Of a stretch of 64,000 nucleotides of DNA, positions 47,900 to 58,331 are shown one piece after another. A program made the position numbers and the translations under genes. The notes beneath the pieces are model-generated. The model ran no database searches. It saw only the letters and a program-made list of their open reading frames with translations, and was not told the DNA's origin. Source of the stretch: Oceanobacillus salinisoli (GTDB lineage: Bacteria > Bacillota > Bacilli > Bacillales > Amphibacillaceae); NCBI RefSeq assembly GCF_009733865.1, contig NZ_WOFB01000011.1, forward strand, positions 62,001 to 126,000, in the 5' to 3' direction. Within the stretch, counting starts at the first letter, position 1. Each line of letters begins with the position of its first letter.

Positions 47900-48033
47900 T
47901 TATCCTCAAATTGCCAAGTTATCCACAAACTTATTAACATATGCACAAATGTTCGGTGATATTTTGTTGCAGAACATATTTTCTATACCATATATTGTAT
48001 TTATCTACAGTTTCATCCACAGGCTGTGCATAA
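47900..48033. promoter_or_regulatory. DnaA-box cluster
   Basis: Within 134 bp: TTATCCACA at 47919 (perfect), and single-mismatch boxes TTATCCTCA 47900, TTATCTACA 48001, TCATCCACA 48013 and inverted TTATGCACA 48025. Non-coding and AT-rich (47851-48272). Clusters of DnaA boxes away from oriC in B. subtilis bind DnaA and affect initiation; this may be one. Confidence 0.55.
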
Positions 48034-48272
48034 ACCCTGTGAACAGAAAAAATCCGAACTTATCATTCAAAATTCTCCTGTTAGAATTCGAATTGGTTCG
48101 GATTTTTTCCATTTTATAAAGCTGTTTTCTAAATGAATCTTTGTTTTTATCACTAAATCTATAAAGTACGCATATAACTTGTAATAATATTTGGCGCAAT
48201 TACCCGCTCTGGAAATAAACTATGCATACCTTAGAACTGTCTGTTTTCATAATGTGGCAGCCCTATCCATAT

Positions 48273-49499
48273 TTATTGAGACCCGAGTTCAATCGTCGTT
48301 TCCATTAACTCTCCATTCCTATAAAAGGTAACCTTTACTTCCTCACCAATTTCCTTTTCATGATAAAGGATTTTACGTAAATCTATTGTGTCTAACGTTG
48401 ACGTATCATCTAAGGCAATGATAACATCCAACTGCTCTAATCCCGCTTGATCTGCAGGAGAAAATGGTTCAACACTCCATACATACACGCCACCTTTTAC
48501 ATCATTTGGGAGATTTAGCGTATTATCCCATTCCGATTTCGGTACTTCATCCAGGGAATAAATCTCTACACCTAAGTATGGTCGGATGACTTCTCCTTTT
48601 TCCTCTAATTCAGCAATAACTGGCATGGCAAAATCAACAGGGATAGAAAAGCCAATTCCTTCTACCGCCTCTTGATTTACCTTCATGGAATTAATACCGA
48701 TAAGCTGTCCATACATGTTAATCAGTGCACCACCACTGTTTCCTGGGTTAATCGCTGCATCCGTTTGAAGGACTTCTGCTTGCCAATCGGATCTACCATC
48801 CTGGTCAAAATCCTGTGGTATCGTTCGCTCAGTTGCACTGATGACCCCTTGGGTTACTGTACTGGAAAACATATGTCCTAAAGGATTTCCAATAGCTACT
48901 GCAGGTTCGCCTACTTTAACTTTACCCGAGGAACCAATATCAATTACTTTTTCAACATGTTCTCCATCCATTCGCAATACAGCCAAATCCGTAAAAATAT
49001 CACTCCCGACAATTTCTGCCGGTATAGAAGTTTCATTATAGAGCACAACCTCTACTTCATCCGCTCCTTCTATCACATGATGGTTCGTGACTACATAAGC
49101 TGTACCATTTTCTAACTTATAAATCACACCAGAGCCAGTTCCAGCCTCCATGCTTTCCTCCTGCTGCCAATAGTCTGCATGCTTCATAAGATTGGTTACA
49201 CCTACTACAGCAGGCGTCACTTCGTCCACAATTTCGGTAATTTGTGTAGAAACATCAACATGAACCGAAGTATTAATTATATTACCAGTACCTCCGTTTT
49301 TTTCATTCGCTTCCGTGTTTACTTTATTCATATTATTCATCGTTCCAGCACTACCATCTGTTTGTGTGAAAGCTGGTATCACTTGTGCTACCAGGAATAT
49401 CCCTGCACCTAACCCAATCAGTAAAGGTATGATCCAGCTGACTTTCCGATTTGGTTTACGATGCGGGTTTGGTGGATAGCCTTGATTGTAATAGCCCAT
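48273..49499 (-). CDS. htrC: HtrA-like membrane serine protease
   Basis: About 408 residues. ATG 49499 has GAGGGG 7 nt upstream. One N-terminal membrane helix (IIPLLIGLGAGIFLVAQVI), a trypsin-like domain with the triad in TNHHVIEGA (His), FTDLAVLR (Asp) and NPGNSGGALIN (Ser), and a C-terminal PDZ domain (about residues 305-395). It degrades misfolded proteins outside the membrane. Its place after the wal operon matches yycK/htrC of B. subtilis. Confidence 0.93.
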   Translation of the reverse strand: MGYYNQGYPPNPHRKPNRKVSWIIPLLIGLGAGIFLVAQVIPAFTQTDGSAGTMNNMNKVNTEANEKNGGTGNIINTSVHVDVSTQITEIVDEVTPAVVGVTNLMKHADYWQQEESMEAGTGSGVIYKLENGTAYVVTNHHVIEGADEVEVVLYNETSIPAEIVGSDIFTDLAVLRMDGEHVEKVIDIGSSGKVKVGEPAVAIGNPLGHMFSSTVTQGVISATERTIPQDFDQDGRSDWQAEVLQTDAAINPGNSGGALINMYGQLIGINSMKVNQEAVEGIGFSIPVDFAMPVIAELEEKGEVIRPYLGVEIYSLDEVPKSEWDNTLNLPNDVKGGVYVWSVEPFSPADQAGLEQLDVIIALDDTSTLDTIDLRKILYHEKEIGEEVKVTFYRNGELMETTIELGSQ

Positions 49500-49566
49500 T
49501 TCTTTTCCCCTCATTTTACATATAGATTTCTACACAGTAGTATTTCCTAACTTTAGAGGATTATAA

Positions 49567-49677
49567 TTAAGAAATGCGCAAGCGCCCTTTTAGCGAAGTA
49601 CGAAGGTAAGGGAAGTACGCTAGTCGCTATGGCGATGCAGCTAGACATCAAAGAGCAAATTTATACTTTCTTATCTT
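49567..49677. repeat. Structured dispersed repeat, shortened copy 3
   Basis: Keeps both ends of the repeat (AAGAAATGCGCAAGCGCCC; GCTAGTCGC, AGCTAGACATC and the AT tail) but lacks about 130 bp of the middle, including the branched hairpins. Lies between htrC and the wal operon terminator. Confidence 0.75.
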
Positions 49678-49688
49678 ACAAAGAAAAA

Positions 49689-49720
49689 CGAACACATCAT
49701 CCTGTTGATGAAGGTGTTCG
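49689..49720 (-). terminator. Terminator of the wal operon
   Basis: CGAACAC and GTGTTCG, with an inner ATCATC/GATGA stem, form a strong hairpin followed by TTTTTC on the minus strand, about 95 nt after walJ. Confidence 0.8.
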
Positions 49721-49814
49721 TTTCTAACTCTTCTAATTCTTATGCTTGGCCTGTTAAAATTTAACTGTGTCAAACCTCTTCCTGGCCAAATTTTTATAGT
49801 CTGGTGCACAAATG

Positions 49815-50600
49815 CTATCCTACCTCATATAATGCCGTTGGTTCTTCCGGATCGGTATCATGTAACTCCATATCTATTCCACGTTCCTTCAGTACGTTAT
49901 TCACGGACATACGTGCTAAGTCTTTCATATTATTATCTACACTTAAATGAGCCAAATAAATGCGTTTGGTACGGTTACTGATAATGTCGGTCAGTGCTAA
50001 AGCACAATCCTCGTTTGAAACGTGGCCAGAATCACCTAAAATACGACGTTTTACACTCCATGGATAACGCCCCATTCTGAGCATTTCCACATCATGATTC
50101 GCCTCAAAAACATATGCGTCTGCATCTTCCACAATTTTCTTGATTCGTTCAGATACATACCCTAAATCCGTAACGAGCGCGACTTTTTTTCCTTTATGAC
50201 GAAACGTATAAAACATTGGCTCTGCCGCATCATGTGAAACACCAAATGACTCCACATCTAAATCACCAAATGTCTTCACTTCTTCCATATTAAATAGAAA
50301 TTTTTGATCAACGGAAATCTTCCCTATAGCTCCATCCATCGCTTTCCACGTTTTTTCATTTGCGTAGATTGGAAGATTATACTTTCGTGCAAAAATACCT
50401 AAACCCTTAATGTGGTCACTATGTTCATGCGTAACTAAAACTCCAGACAGCTCTTGAGGGTCTATTTGGATTTTTTCAAACAGATTCGTAAGTTTTTTTC
50501 CACTTAATCCTGCATCCACTAATAATTTCTGCTGTTCTGACTCTATATAAAAGGCATTGCCCGTACTCCCTGATGCCAATACACTAAAACGTAATGTCAT
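49815..50600 (-). CDS. walJ: WalJ metallo-beta-lactamase-fold hydrolase
   Basis: About 261 residues. ATG 50600 lies 7 nt after the walI stop with GGAG upstream. [12 protein letters not shown] (HxHxDH) holds the metal ligands, with further His in [11 protein letters not shown] and a conserved ANHDVEML. WalJ (YycJ) has 5'-3' exonuclease activity in some relatives and is cotranscribed with walRKHI. Confidence 0.95.
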   Translation of the reverse strand: MTLRFSVLASGSTGNAFYIESEQQKLLVDAGLSGKKLTNLFEKIQIDPQELSGVLVTHEHSDHIKGLGIFARKYNLPIYANEKTWKAMDGAIGKISVDQKFLFNMEEVKTFGDLDVESFGVSHDAAEPMFYTFRHKGKKVALVTDLGYVSERIKKIVEDADAYVFEANHDVEMLRMGRYPWSVKRRILGDSGHVSNEDCALALTDIISNRTKRIYLAHLSVDNNMKDLARMSVNNVLKERGIDMELHDTDPEEPTALYEVG

Positions 50601-50607
50601 TTCTATT

Positions 50608-51570
50608 TCACTCCGATTTTTCGAACTGCTGTTTTTCTTCAAGCATTCTTATAAAAGAATGGTAATTTTCCTCTTCCCCATCATCGTCGTCCTCATCATT
50701 GTCTTCATCTTCATCGTTCATTAATGGTTCAACTTTTTCAAGCGTCTCGTCAATAATATTATCTAAAAATTCCTCATCGACATTGGAGAAGATAATGCCT
50801 TCAATCGCATTAATAAAATAATTTCGTTCCCCATTGACGACAACATTCCATGTCGGAGCAAAGATCTGTTCTCCTTCTTCAATCAGCCGGGAATAATAAC
50901 CGATATCCACATCCGTCACTTCTTCATTTGGAAGTAAGTCATGTGAGTTGTACAAAGCTTCAATTGCTTTGATAGGCTGAATTAATGACTTAGACCCAGA
51001 ACCTTGTGGCTCTCCTTCCCCGAGCATGGTTTGCGTATAATGGGTTATTTCATTCTTTTCATTTAAATACAATAATAATAACCCAGGTCCATTCTCATTA
51101 TAATAAACGGTGCGTCCCTCTATTTGCTGGAAGAATATTAATATATTTAATTCCTCATGCCAATCCCAAAAGGCAAATTCCTCACCATAAAGAATATTAC
51201 TTTTTACCAGTTGGCTTATTTCTTCACCTGTTGAGTCCTCAGAGACTGGTACTGGTTTTTCTAGCTGGGAAACAATAAAATTGTCATCTATCACGGTTAT
51301 GAATTGACCATCTAAATTGGATAACTGTTCGAGTTCTGATTCATTAAATTCCTTTTGAGATGCCAGAACATAGGTCGCTTCCTCAATATCCATATCCAAA
51401 TCCGTAATTGTAATATTATCAGCGGCCAGTTGATCCTCTATGGTCGTTTCCTGACTAAAAAGTATCCCTAAATCTGCTTCTTGTTGTTTCTGAACAAATT
51501 GAACAATTAAGTAGACATTAAGAATTAGGAAACTGAGGATAAATAATGTTTTTATATGACCCCATTGCAT
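50608..51570 (-). CDS. walI: WalI, regulator of WalK
   Basis: A 320-residue single-pass membrane protein ([18 protein letters not shown] near the start) with a large extracytoplasmic domain. The C-terminus is unusually acidic (a run of Asp/Glu, about residues 288-305), beyond the usual YycI length of about 280. With WalH it contacts WalK in the membrane and modulates its kinase activity. ATG 51570 follows GGAGGGG; the gene lies 3 nt from walH. Confidence 0.93.
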   Translation of the reverse strand: MQWGHIKTLFILSFLILNVYLIVQFVQKQQEADLGILFSQETTIEDQLAADNITITDLDMDIEEATYVLASQKEFNESELEQLSNLDGQFITVIDDNFIVSQLEKPVPVSEDSTGEEISQLVKSNILYGEEFAFWDWHEELNILIFFQQIEGRTVYYNENGPGLLLLYLNEKNEITHYTQTMLGEGEPQGSGSKSLIQPIKAIEALYNSHDLLPNEEVTDVDIGYYSRLIEEGEQIFAPTWNVVVNGERNYFINAIEGIIFSNVDEEFLDNIIDETLEKVEPLMNDEDEDNDEDDDDGEEENYHSFIRMLEEKQQFEKSE

Positions 51571-51573
51571 CCT

Positions 51574-52869
51574 CTAGTCCCCTCCTTTTAAGGTGAATTC
51601 TTCATCATACGGATTAACAGGAGTCCAATAATAATTCTCTTGATTCTGCTGCTGAATATACCAGTTTGGTTCAAAAACAATTAAATTATCGTCTTTATCA
51701 TAGTTTAATTGGTAACCTATTTGGATATCCATGATGTTATCGGGATTATAATGTTCCCTTACATAATCGACAATAGCTCCACTTGAAGGCAATTCAACCG
51801 TAATTTCATTTAGAAGATCATTGCTGCGGAATAAGGGGCGCTTATACTGAATCAAACGCTGTCCCCATTCCTGTTCTATTGTCGTTAACGTACTAAATAC
51901 AGGATAGCCTTGATAATACATTTGATAGCGAATAAGATTTTCATTGATAAAGATGTCCATTAACTTATACTCATCTGTCCAACCTTCGTGAGCATTAATA
52001 TCATCAATGCTCTTATTCAGCAGGTCTTCTGCATATAAACCTTCCTGATATTCGTTATTCGCACCGGGACTAATAAACTCCATTCTAGCTTCATCTCTTG
52101 TTACACTCATTTGACTGCTATCTGTGAAATAAGTGGTTCCCCGGTTTGTATAATTCGATTGCCTCACCACAGAAGGATCGGAGAATAGCACTTCCACGAG
52201 ATCATTTGGATTAATTCGACTAAACGATCTCGTCTGTCTGGATAAATGAATCGGTCCTTCTGGAAGATAAATGTCGGTTCCACCTTCATCAAACAAAGTA
52301 TATTCCCTTAACTCCTGTTCATTCATGTACGCCTGCAACTGTTCATAATGACTTGGATCATGAACAAATGCCACTGCCTTGTCTCTGCCATCAATGGATA
52401 GAAACTCCACCATTACTGCATTCGCCTCTTCGTCTAACGTCAAATATACTCTTTGAAACGACCAAATGGGAAGCTCCAGATTGGAACTGTTAAACGTAAA
52501 AAGACTATCCAATATTTCCATTGGTAAAGGGGTCGGAAAAATGAGTTCTCCGTCAGGATGGTTTGTATTCTCTTCTGTCTTTACCGTTTCAAAATCATAT
52601 AAGACCCAGTCCTGTACATCTTGGTAAAACTCCCTTTGTTCCAGCGGACTGTCAAATCCATAATGCATACTTGCTTGATGGAAGATAATTTGTTTCGGTT
52701 CAATCAGTGATTGGATGGATTCCTCTGAACCATTTAAACTAATATCTTCTGGTGTCGGATCCTTTAAAGATTCTATACTTGGCTGATAGTTCCACATTCC
52801 AAATGTAAGCAATAAACTTATTCCGATTAAGACGACTAAAATAAATGTTTTTAACGTTTCTAATTTCAT
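51574..52869 (-). CDS. walH: WalH, regulator of WalK
   Basis: A 431-residue protein with one N-terminal membrane helix (FILVVLIGISLLLTFGMW) and a large extracytoplasmic YycH domain. Its ATG overlaps the walK stop by 4 nt, so translation is probably coupled. WalH and WalI form a membrane complex that controls WalK in Bacillaceae and staphylococci. Confidence 0.94.
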   Translation of the reverse strand: MKLETLKTFILVVLIGISLLLTFGMWNYQPSIESLKDPTPEDISLNGSEESIQSLIEPKQIIFHQASMHYGFDSPLEQREFYQDVQDWVLYDFETVKTEENTNHPDGELIFPTPLPMEILDSLFTFNSSNLELPIWSFQRVYLTLDEEANAVMVEFLSIDGRDKAVAFVHDPSHYEQLQAYMNEQELREYTLFDEGGTDIYLPEGPIHLSRQTRSFSRINPNDLVEVLFSDPSVVRQSNYTNRGTTYFTDSSQMSVTRDEARMEFISPGANNEYQEGLYAEDLLNKSIDDINAHEGWTDEYKLMDIFINENLIRYQMYYQGYPVFSTLTTIEQEWGQRLIQYKRPLFRSNDLLNEITVELPSSGAIVDYVREHYNPDNIMDIQIGYQLNYDKDDNLIVFEPNWYIQQQNQENYYWTPVNPYDEEFTLKGGD

Positions 52870-54701
52870 CGTCCACCCCTCCGCTTCTGATTCATCAGCG
52901 GAAGTGTAAAGAGAATGGTTGTCCCTTTACCTTCTTTGCTTTTGGCCCATATTTTTCCATGATGTGCTTCTACTAGTTCTTTGGTTATTGCTAAACCTAA
53001 TCCAGTACCGCCTAATTTTCTTGACCTTGCTTTATCTGCTCGATAAAAACGTTCAAATATTTTATCCAGCTTATCATATGCAATTCCAATCCCTTCATCA
53101 TGTACACTAATTAATAGAAAATGTCGTTTATATTCTACTTTGAGACGTATTTCTCCGCCTTCAGGAGAATACTTAATCGCATTTGAGATAATGTTATCCA
53201 ATACTTGGGTTATTTTATCTTTATCTATCCATACATAATAACGGCCATTAGGCAATTCCCGATTAAACGATAGACGTTCTGGAATATTCATTTCCAGTCG
53301 ATCAATGACCTGATGGAAATAGTTGATAAATTCTGTTCGTTCCTTATGCATCGGATACTCGTCCGCATCCAGCTTGGACAATTGTAGCAGATCATTGACC
53401 ATTCGAATCATTCGATCGGTTTCATCTTGCGCAACACTTAAAAATCGAGGGGCAATTTCCTTGTCCTGCCACGCACCATCAGAAAGTGCTTCAATATAAC
53501 TTTTCATCGTTGTTAGTGGGGTCCTTAATTCATGAGAAACATTGGATACAAACTCTCTTCGCTCCTGTTCCACTCTTTCCTGTTCTGTAACATCACTGAT
53601 AACCGCAATAAAACCGGTAATTTCCTCTTCATCATCAAAAACCGTCGAGAAATTCGCCCGGATAAGAAAAGGTTCATCATCTTCACTAAAATCAATGATC
53701 ATGGAGCCGCTATCCTGAAGTTCTGTGATGTCAACGATACGATCTTCTATTTGCAGGACGTCCAATAGATAATCCCCAATGATTTCATCAGGATTCTGAC
53801 CAATTAATCTCCCTGCAGACTCATTTGCCAAAGTAATCATACCTGTATTATCGATAGCTATGACTCCATCAGACATATTCGATAGTACGGAACTTAGCTT
53901 TCGCCTTTCCTCCTCTATCGTCGCATAAGAGTGTTTGAGCCTACTGTTTAAATCATTAAAAGTTTCAGCTAATTGTCCAATTTCGTCCTTTCCATATACA
54001 TTGACTTTCTGTGTAAAATCCCCTTTCGCCATCGTTTGTGCCTGTTTGCGCATTGCCATAATTGGTTTGGTAATGGTGCGGGCTACTAAAATTCCCAAAA
54101 ACGCCGAGACGCTGATGGCTAATATGGAACCTTGTATAAAAAGATCATTTATTTCATTTAACTGATCATATACCGTTTGAATGGGGGCTTTGGCATAAAC
54201 AACTCCTACAACGGTACCCTCATTATCATATAAAGGTAAAGCCTGAACATATACACGTTCCTGTGATTCCTCATCCAGCATTATATCTTCCTTAAAAGAA
54301 TTAAAAAACAATGCATTTTCAATAAGGTCCAGACTTGTTTTTTTCCCGATATCTCTTTGGTAGTTAGGATCATTTGTACCTATAATTCGACCTTGATTAT
54401 TAATAACCTGAATATTGGTTACAGCCGTATCAATACTAGTATCATTTACAATTTGCTGCACCTCTTGCAGTAATGTTAGGCCTTCTCCGTCTTCACTTCT
54501 TTCCCTATTAAAAGCCTGCTCTAAATTGTAACTGAGCAAGTCCATACGTTCATTAATGGACTCTGTATAATTCAATAAGAGCTCATCTTCCAGCTCCTTC
54601 ATGAAAAAGGTACCAATTACTTGCATCGCCAGCAGCAATAAGAGGATATAAATAATGATAAACTTCAATTGTATGGAACGGAAAAAGCCAACTTTATTCA
54701 T
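52866..54701 (-). CDS. walK: WalK sensor histidine kinase
   Basis: About 611 residues. ATG 54701 has AGGAG 9 nt upstream, inside the walR end. Two membrane helices (about 13-33 and 185-205) flank an extracytoplasmic PAS-like sensor domain. HAMP, cytoplasmic PAS, HisKA with the phospho-His at residue 390 (SNVSHELRTPL) and an ATPase with DNIISNAIKYSPEG, VHDEGIGIA and GTGLGLAIT follow. It senses peptidoglycan status and is essential in relatives. Confidence 0.97.
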   Translation of the reverse strand: MNKVGFFRSIQLKFIIIYILLLLLAMQVIGTFFMKELEDELLLNYTESINERMDLLSYNLEQAFNRERSEDGEGLTLLQEVQQIVNDTSIDTAVTNIQVINNQGRIIGTNDPNYQRDIGKKTSLDLIENALFFNSFKEDIMLDEESQERVYVQALPLYDNEGTVVGVVYAKAPIQTVYDQLNEINDLFIQGSILAISVSAFLGILVARTITKPIMAMRKQAQTMAKGDFTQKVNVYGKDEIGQLAETFNDLNSRLKHSYATIEEERRKLSSVLSNMSDGVIAIDNTGMITLANESAGRLIGQNPDEIIGDYLLDVLQIEDRIVDITELQDSGSMIIDFSEDDEPFLIRANFSTVFDDEEEITGFIAVISDVTEQERVEQERREFVSNVSHELRTPLTTMKSYIEALSDGAWQDKEIAPRFLSVAQDETDRMIRMVNDLLQLSKLDADEYPMHKERTEFINYFHQVIDRLEMNIPERLSFNRELPNGRYYVWIDKDKITQVLDNIISNAIKYSPEGGEIRLKVEYKRHFLLISVHDEGIGIAYDKLDKIFERFYRADKARSRKLGGTGLGLAITKELVEAHHGKIWAKSKEGKGTTILFTLPLMNQKRRGGR

Positions 54702-54707
54702 TAACAA

Positions 54708-55409
54708 CTACTCCTGTTCAGGATTACGTAAATAATAGCCCACACCTCTGCGGGTTACAATCCATGCCGGATTACTTGGGTTCTCCTCTATTTTCTCACG
54801 GAGCCTTCTTACCGTAACATCAACAGTACGAACATCTCCAAAATAGTCATAGCCCCAAACCGTTTCTAATAAATGCTCCCTGGTCATCACCTGTCCAATA
54901 TGGCGAGCTAAATAATGCAATAATTCAAACTCCCGATGTGTTAATTCAATTTGAACACCATCACGGGAAACAACATAAGCATCCGGATGAATGGTTAGAT
55001 TACCGATTTTTATATCACTGGACTCTTTCACCGGTTCATCTGGAACTTGCTGGCGACGTAGATTCGCCTTCACCCGTGCAATTAATTCACGATTGCTGAA
55101 CGGTTTCGTCACATAATCATCGGCACCCAATTCCAAACCTAACACTTTATCAATTTCAGAATCCTTGGCGGTCAACATGATAATGGGAATCGTCTGTGAT
55201 TTCCTTACTTCCCGTAATACTTCATTCCCATCCCTATTGGGAAGCATAATATCTAATAACATTAAATCAGGCTTTTCACTTTCTGCTAATTGAATAGCCT
55301 CATCACCATCATAAGCGCAAATCACCTGATATCCTTCTTTTTCTAAGTTGAACTTTAATATATCTGCAATTGGTTGTTCGTCATCTACTACTAATATTTT
55401 CTGACTCAT
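54708..55409 (-). CDS. walR: WalR response regulator
   Basis: A 233-residue OmpR-family regulator; ATG 55409 has AAGGAAG 7 nt upstream. The receiver domain carries VDDEQPI, the phospho-Asp in [11 protein letters not shown] (residue 53) and a conserved Lys in TKPFSNRE; the C-terminal winged helix ends [18 protein letters not shown]. It controls cell-wall hydrolase genes with WalK and is first in the walRKHIJ operon. Confidence 0.97.
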   Translation of the reverse strand: MSQKILVVDDEQPIADILKFNLEKEGYQVICAYDGDEAIQLAESEKPDLMLLDIMLPNRDGNEVLREVRKSQTIPIIMLTAKDSEIDKVLGLELGADDYVTKPFSNRELIARVKANLRRQQVPDEPVKESSDIKIGNLTIHPDAYVVSRDGVQIELTHREFELLHYLARHIGQVMTREHLLETVWGYDYFGDVRTVDVTVRRLREKIEENPSNPAWIVTRRGVGYYLRNPEQE

Positions 55410-55515
55410 CTTGTCACTTCCTTTTACCATTGCTTATTTTATTTTATCGTAAATTAGAGAATATGTCTTTACTCGTTGAAATATCATCACTCTTGAAATA
55501 TTACTACGTATACTT

Positions 55516-55544
55516 ATCATAATAGAATTTTTGTCTATCGCCAA
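55516..55544 (-). promoter_or_regulatory. Probable wal operon promoter
   Basis: Minus strand TTGGCG (55539-55544), 17-nt spacer, TATGAT (55516-55521), about 107 nt before the walR start. Confidence 0.5.
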
Positions 55545-55672
55545 ACCAAATGGCAATGGTATTCTTTGCCTATAGGAAATAAGTTCTATATTATTAAATC
55601 CATTCTTAGCCTCACCATGCCTTGGGACGAATGCTGTAGTTAGTTTTATACTTTCCTGTTTGCCTACGAAAA

Positions 55673-55699
55673 AAGACTAACTCATAAGAGTCAGTCTTA
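55673..55699 (-). terminator. Terminator of the M23 peptidase gene
   Basis: AAGACTAACTC and GAGTCAGTCTT pair around a 4-nt loop with one mismatch; T residues follow on the minus strand. The stem overlaps the stop. Confidence 0.8.
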
Positions 55700-57187
55700 C
55701 CTAATATAATCAAGAGGATCTTTTAATGCGCCATTTTCATATACTTCAAAATGTAAATGGATTCCTGTGGAGTTCCCTGTAGAACCCATTACCCCAATTT
55801 TCTTCCCTTTTTCAACGGTTTGTCCAACTTTTACATCCATGGATGCAAGGTGAGCATAAATAGTTTTCATTCCATTGTTATGATTGATGACTATTTTATT
55901 CCCATATCCACCACTATAACCGGCAGATTCAATCACACCATTATCGGCTGCTAAGATGTTTCGGTTACTAGGCCTTGCAATATCAATTCCTTTATGCATT
56001 TTCCCCCAGCGTTCGCCCATCTTACTTGATACATATCCACCAACAGCTGGCCAGCTTAGATTTCCTGTACCACGGGATGGAATGACTTTCGTTCCTTTTA
56101 TGATTACTTTATTAACCGGTTCTTCTGTGACGGTCTCTTCTATTTTTTCTTTCTTTTCTTCAAATCCATTTACGGTTTCAATGACATAATGAACTTCTTT
56201 TTTGCCATCTTTCCCTTCTTGCTGGACTTTCTCTTCGCCTTTATATAAATCATCTGATTCGATAACTTCTGTTTCATAATTAATAGACTCTTCCACTAAA
56301 GTCTCTTCTTTGACAATGACATCTACAAATGGCTCATAATCCATTACATTAATTTCCTGACCAATTTGAATTAGGGTGTCCTCTGTTATCGATGGATTGA
56401 TTTCCAGTAATTTTTCCATGGACAACTCATACTTACTGGCAATTCCACCTAATACTTCCCCTTCACTTACTTGATGAACCTTCTCTTCCAGTGTACCTTT
56501 TTCCAATAAGGTTAACCCTTCTTCTTTTGTCAGAAGATCATTTGGAGCAATTTCCCCTTCTGACGTGGTGATTTCCTCTGTTAACAAAACCTCACTAATG
56601 ATTGTATCACCTAGCTGTAAAGAAGGTTCTGGACGTTCCTCAACCTCGGACTCATCTAGATCCTCTTCTTCTTGGTCCTTCTCAGACTCCAGTCTTTCAA
56701 GGTCTTCTTCATCAACGTATTGGGATTTATATTCTTGAATTACTTCATCCGCTGTTTCCTGGTCATGAAAATAACCAACTATCTCATTTCCGATTTTTAA
56801 CTCAATCGCTTCTGCCATGACAGAGATTTCACTTTCCAACGCTTTAGCAACGGCTTCATTGTCATAAGAAGGGCTAAAAACCTTCTCAGAGACGTAATTT
56901 AGATCTTCACCGATTGTTAGATCCAAATTTTCATATTCCTTGCTTTCTTCTGCTATCTTGTCATCGATAATATTTTGAATAACCGCTTCATCATTCACTT
57001 TTCCTAAATATGTACCATCCATATATACGTGGTAAATCGTTTTCACTTCTTCTTCGGCATGCACCGTTGAAATAGTTAATCCTAAAGCCAGGCAAAGGCT
57101 GACAGTAGCTGTTTTTAGAAAACGGAATTTATTTCTTCTATTTATAAATAATTGATTACGATTTTGTTTATTTTTTCTATATGACAT
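55697..57187 (-). CDS. M23 peptidase with LysM and G5 domains
   Basis: About 496 residues. ATG 57187 has AGGAG 10 nt upstream; longer in-frame starts give a non-signal N-terminus. A signal (TATVSLCLALGLTIS) exports it. Then come acidic YabE-like repeats with a Glu-rich linker, a LysM domain (GGIASKYELSMEKLLEINPS), a G5 domain and an M23 lysostaphin-like peptidase with HKGIDIARPS and HLHFEVYE zinc ligands. It cuts peptidoglycan cross-bridges. Its place next to walR suggests WalR control. Confidence 0.92.
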   Translation of the reverse strand: MSYRKNKQNRNQLFINRRNKFRFLKTATVSLCLALGLTISTVHAEEEVKTIYHVYMDGTYLGKVNDEAVIQNIIDDKIAEESKEYENLDLTIGEDLNYVSEKVFSPSYDNEAVAKALESEISVMAEAIELKIGNEIVGYFHDQETADEVIQEYKSQYVDEEDLERLESEKDQEEEDLDESEVEERPEPSLQLGDTIISEVLLTEEITTSEGEIAPNDLLTKEEGLTLLEKGTLEEKVHQVSEGEVLGGIASKYELSMEKLLEINPSITEDTLIQIGQEINVMDYEPFVDVIVKEETLVEESINYETEVIESDDLYKGEEKVQQEGKDGKKEVHYVIETVNGFEEKKEKIEETVTEEPVNKVIIKGTKVIPSRGTGNLSWPAVGGYVSSKMGERWGKMHKGIDIARPSNRNILAADNGVIESAGYSGGYGNKIVINHNNGMKTIYAHLASMDVKVGQTVEKGKKIGVMGSTGNSTGIHLHFEVYENGALKDPLDYIR

Positions 57188-57856
57188 CCTTAAAGTACTC
57201 CTTAATTCTATACATCTATTATTTTTGAGGCTCTTTTCGTATGTTAGTTGCGGATTATTTGCTTTTGTAATCATAGTCTAAATCTATTAGAAAACAGCCT
57301 TATTTTAAGATTTTTTCTCCTCTATTAATCTAGCATAGGTATTCAGAATTAGAAACCTTTTGTCGAAGAATGTAATGAAACTGTATCATTAATTCCATAT
57401 TTTTCCAGAAACTTATAATTTACTGATATATAGAGGGAAATTTTGTTGAAAAATGTATTTAAAATTTCCCTAAGCCATAAAAAGAATTGTCTGCCAAATC
57501 TAAACACCACTGCTAATTGGCATGCTAAAATGTGAGGTAAATAGAATGTGAATTTTTTACTAACTAACGGGCATCAGCACTGAAGAAGAAATTCAAGGGC
57601 TAGGGGGTGTATGAAATAAAATTCAGGAAAATACATCCCAAATATTCCATCTATCGTCCTCCACGTTTTTCAAACTAAATGTCGATGAATCTACTGCTTC
57701 CAGTTCTTCCGTTTCTTTTTTAGTATCATTTAATTTTTTGAGGTAATCTCAGTTACTTCTAATCCTTTTTATGTAATCACTCAGGGGTGTTTTATAGGAC
57801 ATGTATTCCTACTAAAAAGTGGCAATAAAGTAGTTTGGGGGGATGAAGTAAATACA
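57188..57856. other. Non-coding stretch with a weak gene remnant
   Basis: No intact gene. On the minus strand at 57628-57753, 41 codons (LKNVEDDRWNIWDVFS at the end) with no start follow an in-frame TGA and look like a gene tail. A partial WalR-type direct repeat, TGTAAT-N5-TGTATC, is at 57371-57387. The rest is AT-rich. Confidence 0.4.
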
Positions 57857-58069
57857 GTGAAAAAGTTCTTAGATAGAGTAATTTATTTTATGTTCACAAT
57901 CCTAATTCTTATGGTACTGTGGAAGATAACGGGAGAGGTTTGGGAATTATTTGTTCCGTTGAATTATAAAACAAGCTTAATAGCTCTTATTTTTGTAACG
58001 CCGATAATAATTATACTTTCGTTTATCCTATCGAGTTTAACTTTTCATTTTATAAGGAAGTCAGATTAA
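57857..58069 (+). CDS. Small two-helix membrane protein
   Basis: A 70-residue protein starting at GTG 57857 with GGGGGG about 12 nt upstream. Two helices (VIYFMFTILILMVLW and IALIFVTPIIIILSFILSSL). Family unknown; part of a plus-strand group of small membrane protein genes. Confidence 0.55.
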   Translation: MKKFLDRVIYFMFTILILMVLWKITGEVWELFVPLNYKTSLIALIFVTPIIIILSFILSSLTFHFIRKSD

Positions 58070-58160
58070 CAGTTGTTATTCGTTACGGGTGCGTTTCTGG
58101 AATAAGATGTAACGTTTATTTTAGCCAGAAAAGTTATAGAAGTATAAGGGAGGATTTTTT

Positions 58161-58331
58161 GTGGAAATAATTCTTATGTTTGTCGCAGGATTGGTTGTTT
58201 TTATTATTACTGTAATAGCGATTATTAAAGGAGTAACGCATAGAATAAAAAGTCCAACTGATGATTTAAAAGAAGATATTTCAAATCTTAAAAAGAGGGT
58301 AAATGACCTTGAAAATCGAAAGAAAACCTAA
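58161..58331 (+). CDS. 56-residue membrane-anchored protein
   Basis: GTG 58161 has GGGAGG 7 nt upstream. One helix (LMFVAGLVVFIITVIAIIKG) followed by a charged coiled coil (DDLKEDISNLKKRVNDLENR). Resembles DUF4083-type small proteins of Bacillus. The strong ribosome binding site supports a real gene. Confidence 0.6.
   Translation: MEIILMFVAGLVVFIITVIAIIKGVTHRIKSPTDDLKEDISNLKKRVNDLENRKKT

Noticed and set aside
57371-57387. WalR-like box upstream of the M23 gene
   Set aside because: The second half-site has a mismatch and the site lies on the opposite strand and about 185 bp from the start; kept only as a note.
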